Assembly (NCBI GenBank): GCA_037043235.1
Contig: JAWRVZ010000041.1
Location: 2,035,001 to 2,099,000 of the forward strand
Length of the DNA stretch: 64,000 bases
Source of the DNA: Rhodeus uyekii
Lineage: Eukaryota; Chordata; Actinopteri; Cypriniformes; Acheilognathidae
Direction: 5' to 3'
A model generated the notes under the pieces. The model did no database searches. It was not told where the DNA came from and worked only from the letters and a program-made list of their open reading frames with translations. The position numbers were made by a program, and so were the translations under genes. Below are positions 24,350 to 35,629 of the stretch, one piece after another; position 1 is the stretch's first letter; the number at the start of each line of letters is the position of its first letter.

Positions 24350-27160
24350 GTCAGAAACACAAAGTCGAGCTCGCTCTCTTTGAGGCCTTGCTTCTCGACA
24401 ATGATGTCATTTATTTTTCCTCAGCTGTTCCTTTTCACTTTCTTTTTCTTCATGCAGTCTTTTTGTCAGATTTAATGCAGCAAACAAATCACAGAAACCT
24501 TCATGTTACAAAATATGCATGATTTTGTTCATCTAAAGACACCTTGATCCTTCAGATACTTGGATTCCCTCAACTAAATAAACAGATAAATAGGTGTGTA
24601 GATGCAGGAGGCTGTAAGTGGTTTAGACGGTGGTAGTCTCATACTATTATCTAAATGTTTACAGAGTAGCAACGGGGGAAAACATTGCACATTCTGGCTG
24701 TGGTCCTCCTCTGATTCAAACCAGGTGTTTGGTGCAGTGTGTTGGAACAAGCTACTGTATAGCACTTGACTGTAAGGATTGATCTGATCTCAAAACACTG
24801 ATAGTCCTGACACTTTATTTTGTATGTGTGTATGAAGTCTGATTCTCATTAAGTACAATGTACATGATGTGAACAATTTTGTTCATATATTGCAAAACAC
24901 ATTTGCTGCTATTGAGGTGGGATACTGGTAAGGTTAGGACCAGTTAGAGGCAAGTTGGTGGTACGGTTAGGTTTAGCGGTGGGTTAAGGCTCACCAGTGT
25001 AATCATAGATGTAATTACAGAAATTAGTTACAGCAGTAATTATATGCAGAGGTATTTTGTTTTTAAATAAGTACAATGTAAAAAAAACTATATGTAATAA
25101 GTATATAATAAGTGCATTGTATGATTAATTTTAATACATAATGCATAGTAGTTAAAGACACACACACATATATACTGTGTATATATATATATATAGATGA
25201 AGTCTATCAGGTGCAAATTTAAAGAAAGAAAAGGTAGTTCTTTATTTTAAACTACGTATACTTATGTGCGCTTACAGGGTACTTACCTAAGAAAGTACTG
25301 AATAATATAAGGTTACTACATGGATTAAGGTTAGGTTTATGGGTAAGATCAGGGTCAGTACCCAGTTATAACCCAGTTATTTAAATTACAGTGGAATCCG
25401 GTTATGTCGACGGCCTCTGGGGCAAAAAAGCATCAAGATAACCAATTATCGAGATGAACAGCCAATATGGTGATTTATTTGATGAAGCGACCGGCATGCT
25501 ATAAAAATATACATACACTGTATATGTTTGCTAACAACAAAAGGCATATGTGCAGCAACTAACAGCAGAGATTTATCCGGATACAATAAAAAACACCTTT
25601 GATTCTCGATACAAATCTTTAATTATATTCTCCAACATTGCAAACACAATTTCACTCACAGCGTAAACAGTCATGACATATTCGTGAGGTCATCACGCTG
25701 TACTAGATTGCATACTTTCTTGTGTTCTGCCTGTCTAATGTGCTTTCTCAACAAATTCGGCTTCGTCCCGTCTTTTAACAACCTCGGCTCTTCAATCTGC
25801 AGCGGTGCTGAGCAGAGCGCGTATCAGAACAGAAGCAGGGTGTGTGTGTATGTGTTTATCAAAGACAATTTCGTTACCGACCAATGAGTATGAGGCTTAG
25901 ATAAACACACACACACACCTGCTCTTGTTCTGACGCGCGCTCTGCTCAGCACGTAAGAACGATATGTGCTTTCACTTCAGAGAGTGCTGCGCGGCGCTGT
26001 GAGAGAAGCGTCACTGACAGAGCGACGTGCAACCCAAACTCAGTGAACTAGGTACGCTCAGTCACGAGATAACCGTGTGAAGTGGCAAATTTGTCCCTCT
26101 TTTGTGCTCGAGATATTAGGGTTTGGCGACATTAAAGAATCGACATTACCGAAAAGAAAATGCTAAGACAAATAGGGAGTTTGGCGGTTCCACTTCAAAA
26201 ACGTCGACATAACAGGGTTGGCTAGTTTACCATGAGTCGAGATAAGTGGGTTCCACTGTACTATAATAAGTACATGGTATATATATTGGGAACATGACTG
26301 AAAAATAAAGTGCGACCAAAGGAAATTACCAATATGTCAAAAGAAAGCCCTCTTCGGGATAAACGGAAACAATAAATACCAGACACAAACACAGTATGAT
26401 AAGGCTAGTTAATGTCACTGCTTGTCTAGACCTAAAGATTGATTGTACCAATTCTACATTGTTGTACAAAGAACAGAGATTCCTCGCAGAGATACGGCGT
26501 TCACAGTTTGAGCGAAAATATATGCAGCAACATGATCTTGGATTCCTTTCGATGTGGATCATCCTTTAGCTTGTCTTTTCATGAAGAGACTAAAGTGTGA
26601 ACAAAGACTTTAGTCACAGAGGCTCCCTGCAGATCTCTTTTTCTTGGGCTCATGCTGAACTGCCTTGTAGGCTTTTCTTTGGGTTTTCCAACAATACAAA
26701 GTCAAGTTTCATGAATAATAATGTAGGGATAACCTCAGAGCTAGGAAGTTATTCTGTAGGGGATATGAAATTGAATATTTTGATTGATAAATCCTTTGAT
26801 TGTGCATAGTCTGACACTTGAGATGGAGATGAATGACTTCTAATGGTGTAACTACAGGCACTTATGATGTAATGCCTGAAATGCCTGTTCAAGAAAAATG
26901 TCCGACCTGCGTCATTTCTTTCTCAACTTAGAATAATAAGCCCTTGAATAATCAGAATCTCACTTGAATTTAAAAAAGAATTTTTTTAACAAGAGGTACT
27001 AAAAGATTAACTGACATAGATTGCAAAGTTAAAAAAAAAACTCTCTGCCTTCTGTTGACCGTCTGAGTTTTTGAAGATTTTTAACCATAGTTCAGGTCTG
27101 GGGAATGTTAGCTATTTGTAATGGGAGTCAGGCAGTAGATAGATGGGGGTATGTGATTCT
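24350..27160. other. Intergenic DNA between the spectrin-repeat gene and man2b1
   Basis: No gene recognised. Contents: blocks rich in GGTTAGG-type sequence at about 24915-24990 and 25310-25380, short AT/CA microsatellites near 25160, and a TA-flanked DNA transposon remnant (25389-26258). The rest is unremarkable AT-rich sequence. Confidence 0.45.
25389..26258. mobile_element. Tigger/pogo-like (Tc1-mariner) non-autonomous element
   Basis: The ends are imperfect inverted repeats, CAGTGGAATCCGGTTATGTC at the left and a mirrored ...AAGTGGGTTCCACTG at the right, flanked by TA on both sides. TA duplication with CAGT-type termini is characteristic of the Tc1-mariner superfamily, probably the Tigger branch. 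The 870-bp body has no transposase frame. Related CGACATAACAGG and GGTTCCACTT units recur inside near the right end. Confidence 0.75.
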
Positions 27161-27165
27161 TTTTC

Positions 27166-27315
27166 AGAAGGGGGCAGAAAATAAGGAGTGAGGGAGAGAT
27201 AAGTAGATAAAAGGTGAGGTCATCATGGTCTCAGCCGCAGACAGATGAGGCAGTAAACCACAGCTGTAAAAGCTTCCTCCCTTAATAAGGGCGACACAGA
27301 GCATTTTAATAGCAA
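27166..27315. promoter_or_regulatory. Promoter-like segment, copy 2 of a local duplication
   Basis: Second copy, about 3 kb from the first: GGTGAGGTCATCA at 27213-27225 and GCTGTAAAAGCTTCCTC at 27263-27279, where the preceding CA makes an E-box CAGCTG. The adjacent palindromic CCCTTATTAAGGG resembles a CArG box with one extra A/T. It may be an alternative minus-strand promoter or an upstream element shared with man2b1. Confidence 0.35.
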
Positions 27316-27357
27316 AAGCAACCCTTTGTGACCAGGATACTGACTGAAGCAATGTAA

Positions 27358-27361
<4 letters not shown>

Positions 27362-27450
<89 letters not shown>
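27362..27450. repeat. GT microsatellite upstream of man2b1
   Basis: About 44 GT units, 430 bp before the man2b1 ATG. A tract of this length can adopt left-handed Z-DNA. Short ATATT repeats follow at 27498-27580. Confidence 0.96.
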
Positions 27451-27453
<3 letters not shown>

Positions 27454-27822
27454 CCATTTGAGTAGTTATTGTGTGAAAGTAATTTCAAAATATATCACTA
27501 TCCATATATTATATTATATTATATTATAACTTTGAAATATAGTACATTATATTATATTATATTATATTATATTATAACTTTGAAATATAGTAAAAAAAAA
27601 ATCATATATAATTTTTTTTTTAAATCATATATAATTTTTAAAATGATTAAAATTAAAAATTAAAAATAAATAAACATAAGATATAATATAATATAATATG
27701 ATAACATTTTATTTTCCTTTAATTCTTAGTAGTTTTGTATCTTTGTAGATGATTTTGATTTTGACAAAAGACGTCAACTGAAGGACTTTTATTTTGTTTA
27801 CTTGTGAGCTATGAGAGCAGAA

Positions 27823-27859
27823 GTCAGCTGACACGACACTACTTCAGCTGTCATGTGAT
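27823..27859 (+). promoter_or_regulatory. Paired CLEAR/M-box-like E-boxes upstream of man2b1
   Basis: GTCAGCTGAC (27823-27832) and GTCATGTGAT (27850-27859) lie 19-55 bp before the man2b1 ATG at 27878. The second differs from the CLEAR palindrome GTCACGTGAC at two positions and matches the MITF/TFE M-box core TCATGTG. CLEAR sites are bound by TFEB/TFE3 and coordinate lysosomal genes, which suits a lysosomal hydrolase. Sites are seen; binding is inferred. Confidence 0.55.
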
Positions 27860-27877
27860 TGTAGTTTCATTTTCATC

Positions 27878-30800
27878 ATGGCTGCGCTGCACATCAGTTT
27901 TCTGCTCCAGCTGTTTTTCTGTCTTGCTTTTTCTCTACCCACGGGACGAAACTCCATCTGCGGTTATAAGGTGAGTTTTGTCTCTGTCTTACTGGGTGAA
28001 TATTTCAACAAGTTCCTCGGTCCAGGACCCATAAGAGAGATTTAAGCAAAAGTTGCCAATGAAGGAAATATACAAGAACAAAAATGAGCCAAAAAGTAAC
28101 TTAATAGTTTTTTGTTTTTTTTGGACATGGAGTCAAGATACCATGTTGTTTGAGCCATGTACCTTTGCAATACCATTTTTTTTAAATGTACCACGATAAT
28201 ACCATGATAAACATGCAGCTCTACGATGATCTATCATCACTATGGTACCGCCGCAGTACGTTTTTGTATAGGAAGGATTTTAAGAAATATATTCTGTTTA
28301 TGGACTAATTTGTATGAGGGCCTAAAATTCCAAAGGATTATTACAATATTAATTTTTGTTTTGGGGTCTTTTGGGGCCCTTAACATGCTCAAAAACTTGA
28401 AATTTGCAAAACCTTGTTTCTAATTTTTTCAAAAATAACACTGCAGGTGAAGTTACAGCATGACGCCTGATTCCATTAATTTTTAACAGTTCCGCCAATG
28501 AAAAGTCACATGAGTGGAGGCAATGCCTCCATCACACTCTGATTGGACCTGATCGATTATAACTGTTTATGATTGGTTCGTGCGATAAATCCCGTTTATT
28601 GCTTTCATACTCATTCTTGAATCGTACTAAATTAAGATTATATATTTTTTGTTTTATTTTCAGTTCAGTTTAAAACATCAGTTGACCCATTTTTTTTTAT
28701 TTCTCAAATAAATGTATAGTTCTTATATACTATAAGTGTATAAGTTCTGGAATATGCAATTTGGCCGAGAAATAATGCATAAAGGAGCTTTATTTCCCAG
28801 TAATTAAAAAGAACAGCTGTAGAAGCTCTTATGTGAATTATTGTTGTATCTTTCTACTATTGATTACCTGGTTAATTGTTTGCAGTCATGTCCAGCCACA
28901 AAGCCTTCCATGCTGAACGTCCACCTGGTCCCTCACACGCATGATGATGTCGGTTGGCTCAAAACTGTGGATCAGTACTACTATGGAGGTGAAGTTCTGT
29001 TTGTCAAGTGTTTTTTTGTTCATAACATGCATTGATGGGTAGCAGATCACATTTTTCATGTGACTGTCCATACTCTTTATATGACTTGTGTGCTGCTTGT
29101 CATATGATATGGCAACGCATCGGAGTAGTAATGTTTAACCTCACACCATTAAACACAACAAAATTGAAAGTCTTGTTGGTGCCAGGCTTGTTCAGGCATT
29201 TAAATAAACCACAAACCTCAGTGTTTTCATTCAAGTCATTGTAATTTTTCAGACCGAAACGACATCCAGCATGCAGGAGTTCAGTATATTCTGGACTCGG
29301 TGATAGACCAGCTGCAGAAGGATCCAGCCCGACGTTTCATCTACGTAGAGACGGCCTTCTTTTATCGCTGGTGGAAGCAACAGACCCAGAACACACGCCG
29401 AATTGTAACCCAGTTGGTCAATGAGGGTGAGGAGGGTATTTGTTTTGGGGTCAGCGACAGGGGATGTTCCTGAGGATAAAAAGTACAAAACCTTTGCTAG
29501 AAATGTACTGACACTAAAAATGTGAAGCAATGTAAAAAGTACTTTCTTACACTGAATTACTTATTCTCCATAATTTTTGCACAATGAATGTTTAATAAAT
29601 AGAAAATATACAAATAATTAGCTAATTAAATTTGCTAAAAGTACTAATATACTTTCCTTACACCCTGAATCATTATTTTCCATATTTTGTCTAAGATAAC
29701 ACAAAAATAAAGAAAATACTAATACTTATAATGTTTACAAAAGCATTGTATATAAAGATGCTAAAATGTAAAAAGTACTAAAATAATTTCCACATACCCA
29801 GAACCTTTTCCAAATGTCAAGTAATTTCTTTCTTTTTTTGCAAAGGTCGTCTTGAGTTCATAAACGGCGGCTGGTGCATGAGCGACGAGGCAACCACACA
29901 CTACAGCGCTGTAATAGATCAGATGACTTTAGGGCTGCGATTTCTGAACGACACCTTTGGTGAGTGCGGGCGTCCCAGGGTGGCCTGGCATATCGACCCA
30001 TTCGGACATGCCAGAGAACACGCCTCCATCTTTGCTCAGGTAATCATTGCACATATATGAGACCGTGACGTGGCGTAGTGGTGCTGATGACTCTTCCCTT
30101 TTTTGTTTTTACAGATGGGCTATGACGGCTTCTTCTTTGGTCGTTTGGACTACCAGGACAAGGCTCGTAGGATGAAGACCAAAGAGATGGAGATGCTCTG
30201 GAGGGCCAGTGAAAGCCTGACACCTCCTCTCGCAGACCTCTTCACAGGTACTAATCTGTAAATATGCTGTCTAGTAATCCAAATGTAGTGCATGATCTTT
30301 TTCTTAAACACTGAGTTGAGGATGTGGAAGTATGAATTCTCTTAAAGCACTAGACACGTTTCACCTCTAAAGGTGTTCTCCCGAATGGTTATAACCCTCC
30401 TGAGGGCTTCTGCTGGGACCAGTCATGTGATGACGCTCCCATAAGAGACGACCCAGATCTTGAGGACTATAATGTGGATGAGATGGTACAGAAGTTTCTC
30501 AATGCTTCGTATAAGCAGGTAAGTAAACAGTGTTGCAGCAATTGCTTGGTCCAGTCAATCATGTGCAAAGTTCACGTCTCATCAAGTGATTTCTGTTCCC
30601 AGGCTGCCTCTTATCAGACAAACCATATCATCATGACCATGGGTTCAGACTTCCAATATGAGAACGCCAATCTCTGGTACAAGAACATGGATAAGCTGAT
30701 CAAATATGTAAATGCCCTGCAAGCTAAAGGCAGCAAGGTGAACGTGCTTTATTCTACACCGTCCTGCTACCTGCAGGAACTCAACCAAGCCAACTTCACC

Positions 30801-33800
30801 TGGTTAGTATGCATATGCACCTAATACAGTAATACCTTGAGATAGGAGCATAATCTGTTCCAGGACCGGGCTTGCAACTCGAATTGCTCGTATCTCAAAT
30901 AATTTTTTCCCATAAGAAATAACAGGAGAAAAATGAATCCATTCCGGCCCTCTAAAACTCCCTTATTAGTGCTAATAACAATGGAAACATGTTTTTAATT
31001 GCTATATAGACATACACACACAAAAATGTATAGTATATAAGGATTCCTGAGATATAAAATAAAATGTGGTTTTAATTAGGAGTTCTTACCTTCGAGACAA
31101 ACAATATAGGCATGTGCGGAGGAGGATGATACTGTAGATCAGGGGTGGCCAACCCGAGGCTCGCGAGCCGCGAGTGGCTCTTTGACTGCTCTTTTGCGGC
31201 TCTTCAGTCTCCACATGTTCTTCATCATCATTTATTATTACTAAACACAAATAACTCGTGCCGCTACCAGTTTAATACTCGTGAACCACTTGTCACCCCC
31301 AGTAACCTCCCGGTGTAAAGCTAAGGTGTCCCTCTAGTGTAGATCATATGCAATTACCCCATAAATAAGGTGGCTTGAGCTGCTCCGAGTGCTCCAACAC
31401 CTCTAGCATCGGTGTATGTACGTGCTCGTATCTCAAATATTTACTCGTATCTCAAAGCAAAAATAATTGCTCAGAGGCTTGTTCGTATCTCGGGATACTC
31501 GTATGTCGGGGCACTCGTATCTCAAGGTATTACTGTACATTCATAAGAGGAAGTCTCTCAAATGTTCCCTGTGACATTTTTCTGTCTTGGCGGTTTATCA
31601 TAGGCCTCTGAAGACGGATGATTTTTTCCCCTATGCTGATGATGCTCATGATTTCTGGACGGGTTATTTTACCAGCCGGCCTGCACTGAAGTTATATGAG
31701 AGACTGAGCAACAGTCGGCTGCAGGTCGTGCCCACAACCTTCCTCTCTGAAAGAAAGGAACGTCTGGAAAAAACCGTCTGCAGTGTTTTAAAATCTGTAA
31801 CATCTGGGTTTGCTCTTCTAGACATGCAATCAGCTGGAGGTGTTCGGCGGGCCCAAGTCTACATCAGGTCCTTTTGGTGAAGGAGACAGTGTTACTATGA
31901 GTAAGTCTGCATCTGTTGTAAATGAATCACTTCTGTTGGCTGTAATCACTCGATCTGTTTGACATTATTCTCTTGCCCAGAGAGGGCGATGGGTGTGGCC
32001 CAACATCACGACGCTGTGTCTGGGACGGAGAAACAGCATGTGGCAAACGACTACGCAAGGAGATTGGCTACAGGCTGGGCTCACTGTGAGGTACAAGGAT
32101 GAAAAGATATTTATTCAGGATGTTGTTTCAGTCTAAACCTAATTAAGCATTATCGATTATTAATGCCGCTTGCTACATATCAAACCGTGTGCTGTTAGAA
32201 TTCAAATACCTACATCGGCGTGACGACAATTTATGTTTGCAACCCTTTCTTGTTGTAGGTACTAGTTGATAATTCTCTCGCTGTTCTCAGTGGATCTGCA
32301 GCTCCGCGTGTGTTCTGTGAGCATCTCAACATAAGTGTGTGTCCCCTCACAGAAAGCAGCCATAAGGTACGATGCACAGCAGAGCTGCATGATTAATCCT
32401 TAAAGGATCGCTGATTGATCCAGTAATGAAACAAGAGAAGTATTTATGAGTCATTGAATCATTCACTCAAAAGTCTTTAAAAAGAAGTTTTAAGAAGTGC
32501 AACATTTGACATTTTGTCAGAATCTCTAACAAGGTATGTTATTTTGTTTAGTGTTCAACAAACTGCTTGAAACCAAAAAAACGTGATTCTCAATTCACTC
32601 AGAGTCATGCAGCTGTAATAAATGAATTCATATAGTAAAAAGCATTGATCATTCTTTTTCTCAATCTCTCTCAGTTCTCTTTGAATGTGTACAATCCTCT
32701 GGGACGGACTGTGAGCTGGCCTGTTCGTTTGCCTGTCAATGGTTCAGTGTACAGTATTACTGATGCAAACGGGAAAGCAGTGGACAGTCAGGTTGTAATC
32801 TGTGTTTGCATTACTCAAGTCTGTGAGTTACGTTTATGAGATCAAATCAATAGCATTTCCTCATCTCTCTCAGGTGGTTCCACTGTCTAAGTCCACAGAG
32901 GAAGTGAGACGGAACAGGGGTTATGCTAAAGGTGAGCTGGTTTTCCAGGTTGAAGCTCCTCCTCTTGGCTACAGTACGTACATCATTTCCATGGTTCAGG
33001 ATGAGCCTCCAGCGTCCAGTTCTAAACCGACAACCACTCGCTCCATTCAGAACAAGGTAAATGAATCCGCTTAAGTGAGGAAACTATCCTCACTATTACA
33101 AATTTAAATTAATATTCCTATTTTAATATTTAAAATGTAACTTATTCCTGTGAATTCCTCTAAAATGCTGATTGGAGCAATTATTATCAATGTGAATTAT
33201 TCTTTTATGTCCCTTTTGATCTATTTAATTTATCCTACCCGAATAAAAAGTATTAATTTTTTTCAAGAAGTATTTACTGATCCTAAACTTTTGAACAGTT
33301 GTATATGACACACAGCATCTAAAACAGACAGCATTTACATTTTAATTGAACCTAAGGTACGGTATAGACACCCAAATAGTAATAACTCGATAGTAAAGCT
33401 CAAACTCAATCTACTATTCACAAATTATTTATTGCAATTAAAAAAAAGACTTATTTTATGGTTGTACTTTGCAGAATTTTGTTGAGAATGTTTTTTTTAT
33501 ATTTAGGATACCATTTTTACCATATTATATTTTTCTTACTATATTCTGACACCACTTAAATGGTGAATTATACAAGATGCTTTTGTGTGTGTGTGTGTGT
33601 TTTTACAATCACATAATCACAGGAAACGAGGGACTGACCAGTGTTAAATTACACTAAAACTGCATAGTTTACGTTTCATTGATTTATGAATAATAAATCT
33701 ATTCTTCATATGTGTTTTAGTTCTTGAAGGTGACCTTTGATGACACCACTGGTCTGTTAAGCAGCCTGACAAACCTGGAAACGCAGCAAACCATTCGACT

Positions 33801-35591
33801 CGCTCAGAACTTCTACTGGTCAGTTTAAGCTGATTCAGAATCAGTTTTTACCTACCATGTACCGTACTGTAGTATTGATCGTATTGACCATTCTAACACT
33901 ATTTTATTTCTTGAATTACCTTGAAGTACAAGTAAATGAAATGAAATGTGAGTACGGTAACGACTCAGCACTGCATGTTTTGCTTGTGAATCTGCATTAA
34001 ATTTAGCCTTACTTATGTTTGATGGTATAAAAAAGTGAATCATAACTTTTTTGGCACTTACAGGTATAATGCAAGTGCTGGGAATAACAAGGAGAGCAGA
34101 CAGCCGTCGGGGGCGTACATCTTCAGGCCAAATTCATCAGATCCCTTCATCATTAACAAGACCGCTGAAATAGAAATGGTTACGGTGTCCAGCGTGGTTC
34201 AAGAGGTGACGCAGCGGTTCAGCCCGTGGGTGTCTCAGGTCGTCCGTTTGTACAAGGACCGCAGGGAACTGGAGCTGGAGTGGACCGTGGGACCCGTGCC
34301 TGTCGCGTGGGTCAACACACACACGCATACACACACAGTTCTCTAGATCAAGGATTTGATGCGAAATGAAAATAAGGCATTTTCTCTGAATATTGTCTCT
34401 CTCTTTCTCTTTTCAGGGATGGATTAGGGAAAGAAGTGATCACTCGTTTGGACACCGATATCCAGTCCTCTGGATATTTCTACACTGATTCCAATGGCAG
34501 AGAGGTTTTAGAGCGACGGTGAGGAGATTAAAGAAAGGGCAGATGTGGAATATCGTATTTTACTTGCGTTTCTTTTAATTGCTGTTTGTCATGTACGCTG
34601 TTGTACAAACGTTTAGGGTCAATACGTTTTAAATTAAATTCTCAAGGATGCATTAAATTGATTAAAGTGACAATAAAGACCTTTTATGTTACAAAAGATT
34701 TTGTTAAAAAAAGCTGTTTTAACAGAATCCTATAAAAAAAGTATTGTGCTTTGAAGTATGAAGCAGCAAAACTGTTCTCAACGTGATAAATGTTTCTTGA
34801 GCAGAAATATTTGTTGAGCTGTTGTAAGAATAATCTTAAGAGTTTTGTCATTGTAGGAAAGATTATCGGCCCACTTGGGATTTGAAGCAGACTGAGCCAG
34901 TCGCCGGCAACTACTATCCAATCAACTCTCGTGCTTACATCAAGGCAAGTGTCGTGCAGCCAATCATGTCAGCTTTCTTGTCTTTTTTTTTTTTTTTTAA
35001 ATCCTGTGTATATTATTTTGTTTAATTTAGGCTCCATTTAATTCTAATCACATAACACTTTTTGACATGTTCTCTTTAATTTGCTGTCTTATTATTTTCC
35101 CCCGTCATCATCCTCACCTTCTCCTGTTTCATAAACAGGCTTGAGTTGCCCCTAAATGTCAAGAAAAATGTAATATCTGTGTGTGTGCATTTAGGATGAC
35201 AAGCATCAGCTAACAGTTGTGACCGATCGCTCTCAAGGGGCCAGCAGCATCTATAACGGCTCGCTGGAAATTATGGTAAAGTAAAATGATCTTTCCTTCT
35301 CTCTGTCAAACTCTTTCTCTCAGTTCAGTTCAATTTAAAAATGCTTTACTGCTTTAGTACGGAAGGTACAGTGTATTTTCAGAAAATAAAACTTGAACAG
35401 AGAGAACAAAATGATGATTGAAATAAAAAAATATATAATTCAAATAAGAATCTTTTCCCCTTCCATATTTTTCTCTCCGCATTTCAAAATTAAGTTAATG
35501 TTTATAAACAATACATCACAAATTTTACTTTAGGAAAGGCCTTAATTTAGTAATAACATGCTTTTTTTAAATATAAATTATAAACATTTAA

Positions 35592-35629
<38 letters not shown>

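Noticed and set aside
27164..27488. ORFs with long Thr-His or Val-Cys runs
   Set aside because: These are translations of the GT microsatellite.
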